Below, piece after piece: positions 35,079 to 44,070 of a stretch of 64,000 nt of DNA (positions are counted from its first letter, which is position 1; each line of letters opens with the position of its first letter). Source of the DNA: Pseudomonadota bacterium (GTDB lineage Bacteria; Pseudomonadota; Gammaproteobacteria; Burkholderiales; Burkholderiaceae_D); assembly GCA_023422955.1 (NCBI GenBank), contig JAFAGG010000030.1, forward strand, positions 1 through 64,000, written 5' to 3'. The position numbers were made by a program, and so were the translations under genes. The notes below the pieces were generated by a model. It saw nothing but the letters and a program-made list of their open reading frames with translations. It was not told the origin of the DNA and did not search any database.

Positions 35079-35948
35079 TTACGGAGTTGGAGGAGTGACG
35101 GTAATCCAGATGTTGCCGGCAATACCGGAGCCCTCTACATCCGCCTGACCTGGTGCGCTGATGGTTTGCGTATCCAATGCAGCGCCGGAGCGATGAATGT
35201 CTGCAGTCGACAATGCAAAGTTCATGTCGAAGCGGCCAGACAAACCTGCCAGTTGGGTGAGCTCGGCTGCTGCTTCAGTGTCGGCAGCAGCAAAGGCTTC
35301 ATCCAGATTAAAGATCAGGCCAACATCCGTGGAGGCATCGCCGTTCGGAACAGTAGAGATCGGAACAATACTGATTGCGTCTGCCGGCAAGCTAACGGCA
35401 ACATTCTCGAAAGATACGCCATCAGAGTTGGTGCCCGATACATACATGGCGGCATCATCAGCCTGGCTGACTGACAATGTTCCGTCTGCTGCCGTGGTAA
35501 ACGTTACGCCCGTCAGTACGATGCTTACGCTTTCAGCAGTTTCACCCGTTCCAACCGTTTCCGCCATTTCGTTCAGAGTAATTGCCAACCGGCCAGTGGC
35601 AGATTCTTCTACCAGTGCTCCACCCTCGGCGGCTGCAACGGCATCATCGATCCTGAAGCCGAAGGTCTGGAAGGGGGCGCCATTGTTGTCGGTACCTGTC
35701 GCTTGACCATACAGGCCACCGCCTGCAGCAGTTGTATCCGTGTAGGCGGACAGGGGCAGCAAGGCATTCACGATAATCTGATCCGGGTGCATGACCAGAT
35801 GGTTTTGCAGCTTCGTGTCAGTGCTGCTGATCGGAGGAGGAGGATCGCCGTCGCCACCCGTGACAGGAGCCGGGTCACTGCCGCCGCCGCAAGCGGTTAC
35901 CAGCGCTGCCGTTGCCATCACCATCCATAGTTTCTTTTTCTCGAACAT
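35079..35948 (-). CDS. Hypothetical lipoprotein, paralogue B
   Basis: 289 residues from the ATG at 35948, chosen because AAGGAAG lies 7 nt upstream and the lipobox (LVTAC, Cys20) then sits as expected. The signal MFEKKKLWM resembles MLEKKKLLL of paralogue A. The mature part is Ala/Thr/Asp-rich and beta-like, with Q-T-F-G-F-R-I-D-D, G-R-L-A-I-T-L, Y-V-S-G-T-N-S-D-G-V and F-N-L-D-E-A-F blocks aligned in the same order as its neighbour. No known domain is recognised. It is probably attached to the inner leaflet of the outer membrane. Confidence 0.7.
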   Translation of the reverse strand: MFEKKKLWMVMATAALVTACGGGSDPAPVTGGDGDPPPPISSTDTKLQNHLVMHPDQIIVNALLPLSAYTDTTAAGGGLYGQATGTDNNGAPFQTFGFRIDDAVAAAEGGALVEESATGRLAITLNEMAETVGTGETAESVSIVLTGVTFTTAADGTLSVSQADDAAMYVSGTNSDGVSFENVAVSLPADAISIVPISTVPNGDASTDVGLIFNLDEAFAAADTEAAAELTQLAGLSGRFDMNFALSTADIHRSGAALDTQTISAPGQADVEGSGIAGNIWITVTPPTP

Positions 35949-36624
35949 ATCAATCTTCCTTTCTTGGTTGAACAAGTAAACCCTTAAGCAATGGAAAGCA
36001 ACCACAGAAAGAGGAGCGCTTCGGCAAATGATGAATCAGTGCGGAAATAAGCCGTATTTCATTTCACTTGCACCTGCATCACGGAAAGAAAACATGATGA
36101 ACACAGGGAGCTCACAACCGCAGTAAATCATCGCTATGAAGTAACTAACCTCATTCGGTTACTTGTACCGACTTAACAATGTGCGTCGATATGCGGCTAC
36201 TCTAATGACTCGCTAAACGGGAAGTGTTGTGGTAACTCAATGAGTATCAGAAAGCTAAGTGACGTGTTTCCCATAAAATAGAAATGATTAAAAATTAATC
36301 AGATGAAAGAGATGGTGTGGGCACTTCGCTTGCGTGGAAATGAGAAGTTAACAATGGGGGTGAGAAAAGGAAATTATGTGTATGGGCTTGAATGTATGTG
36401 AATGTATTGGAATGAGTTTGGATTTGAATGATGGAAATGAATGGCCAGTATTAAGTTCCATCAGGAAAAATATGAGGCAATAAAGCGTTGGCCTCTTAAT
36501 CTCCCACAATTTGTGTGCGGCCGATTGAGCGCAAGATCTTCGGGAATCGAAGACTCACTCAACACGGCAACAGCGTAAGGCTTCCTGAACAATGGAAGGC
36601 GCTTATCGCTTCATGGAGGTTTAT
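35949..36624. other. AT-rich intergenic region without a gene
   Basis: About 676 bp, with visibly lower GC than the rest of the window, between the minus-strand lipoprotein and the plus-strand SGNH lipoprotein. No convincing ORF or RNA gene is present. It holds the GAATG repeat run (36390-36443) and should contain the divergent promoters, which I could not place with confidence. The composition is consistent with a recently acquired stretch. Confidence 0.5.
36390..36443 (+). repeat. Phased GAATG repeats
   Basis: GAATG occurs at 36390, 36400 and 36410 with exact 10-bp spacing, then at 36426 and 36439, within a purine/T-rich, cytosine-poor run. Helical phasing suggests a binding array or simple-sequence slippage. 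It is not coding. Confidence 0.55.
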
Positions 36625-37377
36625 TTGAAATCCTTACATTCATTTGCATCGGTAATCGTTGTTGCTGCGCTCGCAGCATGCGGAGGAGGAAGTGATGGCA
36701 ATGGTGGGACTAACGCTGGCAATGGCGGCGGCAACGGTCCGAACAATCCGCCGCCAAGCACCACTCTGCTAAACAGTACGCCTCAAGTCATCGAATATCA
36801 CGGCGACTCCACCATATGGGGTTACAGGACAGGAACAAGCGGCGATCGCATCGCAGAAGCATCGCGTGCGCCCACCGCATTCGCGGCTGCCCTGCCTAGT
36901 CATCATCAGGTTGAAAACCTGGGACGCAACAGTACGACCGCTTGCGATCTGCTGCGAGGAGGGGGTGTTTATGGTGCAGAGCCGGCGCAGCCAAACTGGC
37001 GCGAGCACATGAGCAATTCCGAGGCGACCGTGGTGATCATCAATCATGGCATCAACGACGTTAACCAGGGCACGGTGGGCGACTACCGGCAATGTCTGAA
37101 CGAAGTCGTTGACATTGCACAGGCTGAGGGAAAGGTAGTGATACTTGAAACGCCCAATCCCGTTGCTGATGAGCGGATCGAGGAGTTCGTGGAAGCCATG
37201 CGGGACGTAGCGAATTCGCAAGGCGTTGATTTGATCGATCAATATGCACACTTGATTGCCGATTTCACGGCAAATCCAGGCGAGATGTGTCCGGATGGCG
37301 TTCATCCGACCGAGGCTGTCTATGTCGAGAAGGGCCGATATGCAGCGTCGCGGTTTATCACCTTCGTCAATCCTTAA
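36625..37377 (+). CDS. SGNH/GDSL hydrolase lipoprotein
   Basis: Extracytoplasmic esterase-like protein. The SGNH blocks are present in order: Y-H-G-D-S-T-I-W-G-Y (nucleophile Ser in GDS), N-L-G-R-N-S (block II Gly), N-H-G-I-N-D-V (block III Asn) and P-D-G-V-H-P-T (block V Asp/His). The start is placed at the TTG at 36625: GGAGG lies 5 nt upstream and it gives a textbook lipoprotein signal (LKSLHSFAS...LAAC). In-frame ATGs at 36592 and 36613 would add a polar leader. A Gly/Asn/Pro-rich linker follows the lipid Cys. It sits 48 bp before an acyltransferase gene. Confidence 0.8.
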   Translation: MKSLHSFASVIVVAALAACGGGSDGNGGTNAGNGGGNGPNNPPPSTTLLNSTPQVIEYHGDSTIWGYRTGTSGDRIAEASRAPTAFAAALPSHHQVENLGRNSTTACDLLRGGGVYGAEPAQPNWREHMSNSEATVVIINHGINDVNQGTVGDYRQCLNEVVDIAQAEGKVVILETPNPVADERIEEFVEAMRDVANSQGVDLIDQYAHLIADFTANPGEMCPDGVHPTEAVYVEKGRYAASRFITFVNP

Positions 37378-37425
37378 CTGGATTCTTTCATCTAGGGCAG
37401 TCAGGCATGTAAAGAGGGTGTAAGC

Positions 37426-38559
37426 ATGATTCGCTCACTGGAAGGCGGTCGCGGCGCGGCCGCCTTGATTGTCGCGCTGTATCACTTGGGGGTGGGCACC
37501 GAGTATTTCGGTTTCATCCGCAATGGCTATATTTTTGTCGACCTGTTTTTCGTGCTGAGCGGATTTGTCATCGCTGCGGCCTATCTCAATCGACTCGATA
37601 CCGGCGCTCAGTTGCGCAGCTTTACCATCCGTCGTTTCGGGCGCCTGTTTCCCCTGCTGATATTTTCCACGCTGGTTTTTGTGCTGATGGAAAATGCCAT
37701 CGTGCTGGCCAAGCGCCTGGCGCTGGAGTACGGCTATGGCGGTGCCCTGCATGATCCCGATTCGCTGGAATTCGCGCTGCCCACGCTACAGGAGGTCTTC
37801 GCCACGCTGACCATGACGCACAGTCTCGGCGTGTTCGATCAGCTCATCCTCAATACGCCCAGCTGGAGCATCAGTACCGAGTTCTACACTTACCTGGTGT
37901 TTGCGGCGATCTGCTTCCTGGCCGCAGGCAAGATGCGCTTGCTGATTTTCTTCCTGCTGAGCGCCGGCTGCTTTGCCGTCACGGTATGGGCGTCTGTCAC
38001 GGTGCATGATTGCCTGAATCGCGGCGGATGCATGTCGGTTACCTATGATTACGGGTTTCCGCGCACCGTATTTTCCTTTTTCCTGGGCGCGCTGCTTTAT
38101 CACGTCAGTCACCGTATCCGCCTGGATGCACGGTTGCTGCAGGGCGTGGGTTTGATTTTGCTGGCGGTGCTGTTCGCCGCTGTCGATACGAACCCCGGGC
38201 TGGCGTTTGCCTTCCCCTTCGTGTTCGCGATATTGATACTGGCCTGTTGCCAGGATAGCGGTCCGCTGGCGGCGGTGCTGAATATCCGTCCCTTGCAAAT
38301 GCTGGGGCAACGCTCCTATTCCATTTACTTGCTGCATATGCCGCTGATCCTGGTGTTTGGCAATGTCGCAAAGCGCGTCGAAGGAATGCCGGCCAGTATT
38401 GCCCTGGTCGTCATCTATGTCGTCGTACTGGTGGTGCTGTCAGGCTGGACTTACCGGCTGGTGGAAGATCCCTTGCGCCATCGCTTCAACCGGCTGGCTT
38501 CGGATGCCAAGGCAGCAGGAGCGACGCCGACTTTCACCTTGCCCCGCAAAGTCAAATGA
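37426..38559 (+). CDS. Acyltransferase 3 (OafA/YrhL-type) membrane O-acyltransferase
   Basis: 377-residue inner-membrane protein with about ten hydrophobic segments. The N-terminal block S-L-E-G-G-R-G-A-A-A-L-I-V-A-L-Y-H, with the family's R-G and H residues, and F-V-D-L-F-F-V-L-S-G-F-V-I identify the AT-3 family. These proteins acylate cell-surface polysaccharides or lipids. The adjacent SGNH hydrolase suggests an acylation/deacylation pair for a surface glycan, which is inference. GAGGG precedes the ATG. Confidence 0.85.
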   Translation: MIRSLEGGRGAAALIVALYHLGVGTEYFGFIRNGYIFVDLFFVLSGFVIAAAYLNRLDTGAQLRSFTIRRFGRLFPLLIFSTLVFVLMENAIVLAKRLALEYGYGGALHDPDSLEFALPTLQEVFATLTMTHSLGVFDQLILNTPSWSISTEFYTYLVFAAICFLAAGKMRLLIFFLLSAGCFAVTVWASVTVHDCLNRGGCMSVTYDYGFPRTVFSFFLGALLYHVSHRIRLDARLLQGVGLILLAVLFAAVDTNPGLAFAFPFVFAILILACCQDSGPLAAVLNIRPLQMLGQRSYSIYLLHMPLILVFGNVAKRVEGMPASIALVVIYVVVLVVLSGWTYRLVEDPLRHRFNRLASDAKAAGATPTFTLPRKVK

Positions 38560-38692
38560 GCAAAGGGATAGGTGCAAGGAATAATCAGCCTGTAAATCCG
38601 CCTGAAAAATTGATGACGCGCAAATCCGCAAACTTGCAAAGCTTTAATATGCGAGTTGTTGTTCACAGTAGTGCAACTCCCTGAAAGTACTT

Positions 38693-38724
38693 GCCCGCGG
38701 TCTCAAGCCCGCGGGCTTTTTTTT
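38693..38724 (+). terminator. Strong intrinsic terminator, possible small-RNA 3' end
   Basis: GCCCGCGG (38693-38700) and CCGCGGGC (38709-38716) form an 8-bp GC stem around an 8-nt loop, followed by eight T. It is 134 bp after the acyltransferase stop. A second bulged hairpin (GAGTTG...CAACTC) lies just upstream, so the element could end an independent small RNA. Confidence 0.8.
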
Positions 38725-38796
38725 GCCTGTTTGTATACAATGCGGGGCCTGCCGCTTCAAACTCTGGTGCGGAAAATCTCTTGCTTAGCTTTTGCC

Positions 38797-39336
38797 ATGA
38801 TGCGTCGCCTGTCTTCTCTGCCTGTCCTGATCTTTTCGGTTATTTTTCTGCTGACCGCCTGTTCTCCGACCTATGACTGGCGGGAAGTGCGCGGCAGCGA
38901 TGCGCCGTATCTGGCCATGCTGCCCGGCAAACCCTCAACCCATACCCGGACCATAGACCTGAATGGCATTGAGATCTCCATGACGATGACGGCCGCCGAG
39001 GTGCAGGGCCAGGTGTTTGCCGTGGCGAGCGCCACCTTGCCCGATCCAGCCCAGGCCGCTTTCGCGCTGGAAGCGATGAAGACGGCATTGGTAAAGAACA
39101 TCAATGGCACCGTGCGTGTTGAAAAAAAACTGCCATCCCTGGGCCAGCCGCCTGTGCCGGTACTGCACGTGGAAGCTGTGGGTACGCCTTCCGGTGAAGC
39201 AGCATCATCGCAGATGCTGCTGGCCCGCTTCATGGCCAAGGATCAGCGTATCTACCAGATATTGGTCATCGGCCCGGAAACCAAAGTCGATCGCGAACAA
39301 GCCGAGACCTTCCTGGCTGGCTTTAAAGTACAGTAA
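38797..39336 (+). CDS. Hypothetical lipoprotein
   Basis: 179 residues from the first ATG of an ATG-ATG pair (38797/38800). The signal MMRRLSSLP...FLLTAC gives a lipobox Cys at residue 22. The remaining ~155 residues carry a Y-D-W-R-E-V-R block and mixed alpha/beta character; I do not recognise a family. An in-frame ATG at 38740 would extend the N-terminus but lies close to the terminator. No good ribosome-binding site is seen. Confidence 0.65.
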   Translation: MMRRLSSLPVLIFSVIFLLTACSPTYDWREVRGSDAPYLAMLPGKPSTHTRTIDLNGIEISMTMTAAEVQGQVFAVASATLPDPAQAAFALEAMKTALVKNINGTVRVEKKLPSLGQPPVPVLHVEAVGTPSGEAASSQMLLARFMAKDQRIYQILVIGPETKVDREQAETFLAGFKVQ

Positions 39337-39413
39337 GGCTGCTCCCGTTCAGGGAATGCAGCTTGCTTGCTATCCGATTATCCGATGGACTATTTTTACG
39401 TGACGGAGACTTT

Positions 39414-39743
39414 ATGCTGGTGATATTCAAATCCAAGGCGGCCGCCGAAGTGATCATGTATGAAGAACATGCCCAGCCCCTGCTCGACATGCTGGGTAAG
39501 GATGTGAAAAAAGGCATCATCAGCGCCGAGGAGGCGGCTGACGCAATTGCCCGCATCGAGCATGAGATTGAGGAAGTGAAGAAAAAAACTCCGGCCGACA
39601 AGGCGCAGCATGACGATGAGCAGGATGAAGAAAAGACGCGCGAGGCAAAACAGTCGGTGAGTTTTTCCGCCCGCGCCTATCCTTTGCTGGAAATGCTGCG
39701 TGCCGCCAAGGCAGCAGGGCAGCCGGTGATCTGGGGCGTGTGA
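39414..39743 (+). CDS. DUF1840 family protein
   Basis: 109-residue cytoplasmic protein of a betaproteobacterial family. The N-terminal MLVIFKSKAAAEV and A-Q-P-L-L-D-M-L-G-K blocks and the C-terminal A-Y-P-L-L-E-M-L-R-A-A flank a highly charged helical middle. CGGAGAC lies 5-10 nt before the ATG at 39414. Function is unknown. It precedes rsmB in the same direction. Confidence 0.82.
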   Translation: MLVIFKSKAAAEVIMYEEHAQPLLDMLGKDVKKGIISAEEAADAIARIEHEIEEVKKKTPADKAQHDDEQDEEKTREAKQSVSFSARAYPLLEMLRAAKAAGQPVIWGV

Positions 39744-39795
39744 GCATCGCCGATAAAGGTGATCGGCGCATGATGCGAATCGGCATTTGCAAAGG

Positions 39796-41118
39796 ATGGA
39801 AGTGCAGGCTTCATTAAAAACAGCTTTAAAGACCGATTCGCTGGCCTACTATCTGCTGGGGGCCACCCGTGCCGTGGCAGCGGTGCAGGCAGGAACCGCA
39901 CTGCCGCAGGCCATTGCCGATGCATGTGCGCAACTGAATGCGCCGGCAGCGGCGCGCGGCGCAATCCAGGATCTGGCTTACCGCGCCATGCGCAAACGCG
40001 CGATGGCGGAGGGCATATTGCTATTGACCGTCAAGCGTGTGCCCGAGCCGCCTTTGCTGAACGGCTTGCTGCAGTGTGCGCTGGCATTGCTGCTGGAATC
40101 CGAGCAGCCGCCTTATGAAGCACACACCGTGGTCAATCAGGCAGTGACGGCAGCCTCTGCCGAAGCGCGCATCGCTCACGCAAAAGGCCTGGTCAACGGC
40201 GTATTGCGGCGCTTTCTGCGCGAACGGGCGGCCTTGCTCGAACAGGCCGAGAAACGCAACGAGGCGCGCTGGAATTATCCTGCCTGGTGGATCAAGGAGA
40301 TGCAGGCGGCCTATCCGCAAGCGTGGCAGGACATTCTCCAAACCGGCAACACCCTTCCTCCGCTCACCTTGCGCGTCAACCGGCGCGCCGGTTCGGTAGA
40401 GGATTATCTGGCATTGCTGATGCAGCACGGCATGCAGGCGACGCGCATCGGACCTAGCGCGCTGCGACTGGAAAAGCCGGTGCCGGTCGATCGCCTTCCC
40501 GGTTTCAGGGAAGGCCTGGTTTCGGTGCAGGATGCCGCAGCCCAGTTGGCAGCCCCTTTACTGGATGTGCAGGATGGCATGCGCGTACTCGATGCCTGCG
40601 CCGCGCCCGGCGGCAAGACCGGACATTTGCTGGAACTGGCACAACTAGATTTGCTCGCGCTCGATCAGGATGCATTGAGGTTGCAACGCATACAACAAAA
40701 CCTGCAACGCCTGAACTTGAGTGCCGACGTCAGGCAGGGCGATGCAAGTCAGCAGGATTGGTGGGACGGCAAGCTCTTTGACCGCATTCTTGCCGACGTG
40801 CCCTGCACCGCATCCGGCATCGTGCGCCGGCATCCGGATATACGCTGGTTGCGGCGTCCGGAGGATGCGGGACGCCTTACAACACTTTCCGGGAAAATTC
40901 TGGATAACCTGTGGCAGATGCTGCGGCCGGGTGGTAAATTCCTATTTGCAACATGTTCCGTGTGGCCCCTGGAGTCGCAACAGCAAGCCGCCGCCTTTGA
41001 AAACCGTCACAAGGCGCTTCGTTTGCCCGCTCCCGGTCAGCTGCTACCTATTGCGCACAGCGACGAAGATCATGACGGCTTGTTTTATGCCCTCTTTCAG
41101 AAACCGGCGGAACGATGA
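39796..41118 (+). CDS. rsmB: 16S rRNA (cytosine-967-C5) methyltransferase RsmB
   Basis: Methylates C967 of 16S rRNA. The ~440-residue protein has the N-terminal NusB-like RNA-binding domain and a C-terminal SAM methyltransferase: motif I D-A-C-A-A-P-G-G-K-T, motif IV D-V-P-C-T-A-S-G (release Cys) and motif VI F-A-T-C-S-V-W (catalytic Cys). The start is uncertain: an ATG at 39796, a TTG at 39787 and a GTG at 39802 are all in frame. It heads the rsmB-DUF4390-ntrY-ntrX-GCLCC run. Confidence 0.92.
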   Translation: MEVQASLKTALKTDSLAYYLLGATRAVAAVQAGTALPQAIADACAQLNAPAAARGAIQDLAYRAMRKRAMAEGILLLTVKRVPEPPLLNGLLQCALALLLESEQPPYEAHTVVNQAVTAASAEARIAHAKGLVNGVLRRFLRERAALLEQAEKRNEARWNYPAWWIKEMQAAYPQAWQDILQTGNTLPPLTLRVNRRAGSVEDYLALLMQHGMQATRIGPSALRLEKPVPVDRLPGFREGLVSVQDAAAQLAAPLLDVQDGMRVLDACAAPGGKTGHLLELAQLDLLALDQDALRLQRIQQNLQRLNLSADVRQGDASQQDWWDGKLFDRILADVPCTASGIVRRHPDIRWLRRPEDAGRLTTLSGKILDNLWQMLRPGGKFLFATCSVWPLESQQQAAAFENRHKALRLPAPGQLLPIAHSDEDHDGLFYALFQKPAER

Positions 41119-41163
41119 AATTTTATCAATCTCTTTCCCGGCTTGACCCTGGTTTCAACTTTA

Positions 41164-41748
41164 ATGCGACGTATCTTCCTATTCGGCTGGCTTCTGGCGT
41201 TATCGGCATGCCTGTCGATAGGCATGCCTGCTGTCGCACGGGCTCAGGCCGCTGACCGCGTCGAAATCGCTTCCACCCAGCTGGATCGCACCGACGAAGG
41301 CTACCGGCTCTCGGTCATCTATAAATTCGATTTGAATGAAGAATTGCGTAATGCGGTCGAGCGGGGCATTCCGCTGTTCTTCACGACCGATATCCAGGTA
41401 GTGCAGCAGCGATGGTATTGGCTGGACAAGGTCATTACTGACAAGTCCTGGACCAAGCGCATTACGTATAATGTGCTGACGCGCCAGTATCGCGTGACGA
41501 TCGGCAACGGACAGAACTATTATTTCGAATCGATCGAGGATGCCTTGTATGCCATCGAGCAACCCGCCGGGTGGCTGGTTGCGGACAGGGATGATTTGCA
41601 GCCCGGTGTAACTTATCAGCTTTCCCTTCGCATGTACCTCAATCTGGAACATCTGCCCAAACCTTTCCAGGTTAATGCCTTCAACAACAAGGACTGGCGT
41701 CTATCCTCGGAGCGGAAAGTTATCGCTTTCAGGGCAGAGAGCAAGTGA
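41164..41748 (+). CDS. DUF4390 domain protein
   Basis: 194-residue protein with a signal peptide (MRRIFLFGWLLALSACLSIG...ARA). Motifs of the family include L-N-E-E-L-R-N-A-V-E-R-G-I-P-L-F-F and W-R-L-S-S. The ATG at 41164 is preferred because it gives the signal peptide; a TTG at 41143 is upstream. The stop overlaps the ntrY-like GTG (GTGA). It probably acts in the periplasm with the adjacent sensor kinase, as the arrangement recurs in related bacteria. Confidence 0.82.
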   Translation: MRRIFLFGWLLALSACLSIGMPAVARAQAADRVEIASTQLDRTDEGYRLSVIYKFDLNEELRNAVERGIPLFFTTDIQVVQQRWYWLDKVITDKSWTKRITYNVLTRQYRVTIGNGQNYYFESIEDALYAIEQPAGWLVADRDDLQPGVTYQLSLRMYLNLEHLPKPFQVNAFNNKDWRLSSERKVIAFRAESK

Positions 41749-44012
41749 CCCGGGTAATTCGCTACTTACTGGTGGTAGGCGGTTCGATCGCCGGCATCCT
41801 GCTGTTTCTGCTCGCTTCCGCTGCTGACAATTCCGCTTTTTTCGAACGCCATTATCCGCTGCTGCTGGGGCTGAACCTGCTGATGGCGGGCGCTCTGCTG
41901 GTGCTGGTGCTGATACTGCTGACCCGCTTGTACCGGCGTTATCGGGCCGGCCGCTTCGGGTCGCGGCTGATGACGCGGCTGGTGGTGCTGTTCGCATTGA
42001 TCGGCATATTGCCGGGCACCGTGATTTACCTGGTGTCGGTGCAGTTCGTGACCCGCTCCATCGAATCCTGGTTCGATGTGCGAGTCGAGTCGGCGCTGGA
42101 AGCCGGCATCAACCTGAGCCGGACCGCGCTGGATTCCTCACTGGTCGAGCTGAAGTCGCGGGCCAGCAGCATGGCGCTGGAATTGTCCGACTTATCGGAA
42201 GCGCAGCAGATTTCGCAACTTTCGCGCATGCGCGATCCCACCCAGAATCAGGAAGCGCTGATCGTCACGACCAATGGGCGTGTCATTGCCAGCGTTGGCA
42301 GTACCTTGAGCATGCTGTTGCCGGATCTGCCTACGACATCCATGTTTTATCAGGCGCGCATGACGCGCGCCTACGGCGCCCTGGAAGGCGGCAAAGATCT
42401 CTATGAAGAGCCTGGCGGACATGGCGCCACGCCGCTGCGATTGCGGGTCGTGACGATGATTCCCTCTACCTCGCGCTCCCTGTCGCTGCAAAATGAAGCC
42501 CGTTTTCTGCAACTGATACAGCCGGTTTCTGCGCAACTTGCGACCAATGCGGAGGCCTCGCGCGAAGCCTATAGCGAATACCAGGCGCGCTCGCTGGCGC
42601 GCGCGGGGCTGAGAAAAATCTATCTCGTCACCCTGACGCTGACCTTGCTGCTGGCGATTTTCGGCGCCCTGGGAGCCGCTTTCGTGATTGCTTCGAACCT
42701 GGCCAAGCCCTTGCTTTTGCTGGCGGAAGGCACCAAGGCCGTGGCCGAGGGCAATTTGTCGCCGCGCCCTATCGTCGCGACTTCGGATGAGCTGGGCACG
42801 CTGACCAAGTCCTTCAATGCCATGACACGCCAGCTGTTCGATGCGCGCGCGGCGGTCGAGCGCAACCGGGCCGAGCTGGAAAATGCCAAAGCCTATCTGG
42901 AATCGGTGCTGGCCAATATGTCGGCCGGCGTGATGGTGCTCGATGACCAGTTTCGCCTGGTGACGTGCAACGAGTCGGTCGAACGCATTCTGCAGCAGGA
43001 TTTTGATGCCTATATCGGCAAACCGCTGGCCAATATCAGTGGATTGCACAAGTTCGCCCAGGCCATCATCAAGGCATTCTCCGAATATAGCGCCCAGGCC
43101 GCCGGCGGTGAACGCGATTGGCATGATTTCCACTGGCAGCAGCAAATCAATATTCCGCGCAAGGCTGACGATACCGGGGACGACGAGGATAACGACATCA
43201 CGCTGCTGGCACGCGGCTCGCGTTTGCCGGTGGATAATGGCACCGGCCACGTGGTGGTATTCGATGATATTTCGGATGTGATTTCAGCGCAGCGCTCGAT
43301 TGCGTGGGGAGAAGTGGCGCGCCGGCTCGCCCATGAAATCAAGAATCCGCTCACGCCCATCCAGCTTTCCGCCGAACGCTTGCAGATGAAACTGGAGGAT
43401 AAGCTGGCCCCGCAGGATGCAGCCCTGCTGAACAAGGCATCCAATACCATCGTCACCCAGGTCGCGGCGCTGAAGCAGATGGTCGATAATTTCCGCGATT
43501 ATGCGCGCAAGCCTCCCGCAGTATTGATGCCGCTGGACTTGAACCGGTTGGTGGAAGATGTGCTTGGCCTTTATCTCAACGGCGACGATCGCGATATCAT
43601 TCACGCTAGACTTGCGCCGGAGCTACCCGGGATAATCGGAGATGCCACCCAATTGCGCCAAGTTATTCACAATTTACTGCTAAATGCGCAGGATGCGGTG
43701 CATGAACAGCCTCAGGAAGAGCCGCCGCATATTGAACTTGTCACGGAAGCAGTCCATTATCAGACCCCTGATAACGAAACGAAAACAGCAATACGGCTAT
43801 CTATTGTTGATAATGGGCCAGGTTTCTCGCCTAAAATCCTGAATCGGGCCTTCGAACCTTATATCACTTCAAAAACGAAGGGTACGGGCTTGGGATTGGC
43901 AGTAGTCAAAAAAATTATTGAGGAGCATGGGGGACGAATCGACTTGCAAAACCGGAATACACGGGGAGCAAGGGTGTCCGTTTTATTATTAAAACTAGCG
44001 GAAGCTTTGTAA
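41745..44012 (+). CDS. ntrY: NtrY-like sensor histidine kinase
   Basis: 755-residue membrane sensor. Its N-terminus has about three membrane helices and a periplasmic loop, then a further helix, a HAMP segment (A-K-P-L-L-L-L-A-E-G-T), a PAS domain (N-M-S-A-G-V-M-V-L-D-D) and the kinase core. The H-box is R-R-L-A-H-E-I-K-N-P-L-T-P. The ATPase domain shows N-L-L-L-N-A-Q-D-A, D-N-G-P-G-F and G-T-G-L-G-L-A. It starts at a GTG coupled to the DUF4390 stop. NtrY/NtrX systems respond to nitrogen, redox or envelope cues, and the specific signal here is unknown. Confidence 0.9.
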   Translation: MTRVIRYLLVVGGSIAGILLFLLASAADNSAFFERHYPLLLGLNLLMAGALLVLVLILLTRLYRRYRAGRFGSRLMTRLVVLFALIGILPGTVIYLVSVQFVTRSIESWFDVRVESALEAGINLSRTALDSSLVELKSRASSMALELSDLSEAQQISQLSRMRDPTQNQEALIVTTNGRVIASVGSTLSMLLPDLPTTSMFYQARMTRAYGALEGGKDLYEEPGGHGATPLRLRVVTMIPSTSRSLSLQNEARFLQLIQPVSAQLATNAEASREAYSEYQARSLARAGLRKIYLVTLTLTLLLAIFGALGAAFVIASNLAKPLLLLAEGTKAVAEGNLSPRPIVATSDELGTLTKSFNAMTRQLFDARAAVERNRAELENAKAYLESVLANMSAGVMVLDDQFRLVTCNESVERILQQDFDAYIGKPLANISGLHKFAQAIIKAFSEYSAQAAGGERDWHDFHWQQQINIPRKADDTGDDEDNDITLLARGSRLPVDNGTGHVVVFDDISDVISAQRSIAWGEVARRLAHEIKNPLTPIQLSAERLQMKLEDKLAPQDAALLNKASNTIVTQVAALKQMVDNFRDYARKPPAVLMPLDLNRLVEDVLGLYLNGDDRDIIHARLAPELPGIIGDATQLRQVIHNLLLNAQDAVHEQPQEEPPHIELVTEAVHYQTPDNETKTAIRLSIVDNGPGFSPKILNRAFEPYITSKTKGTGLGLAVVKKIIEEHGGRIDLQNRNTRGARVSVLLLKLAEAL

Positions 44013-44070
44013 ACGTTAAGCATTATTGCAAAGTCCGCCCAGAACAATAAAGAGGGATAGAGGCAAGTAC

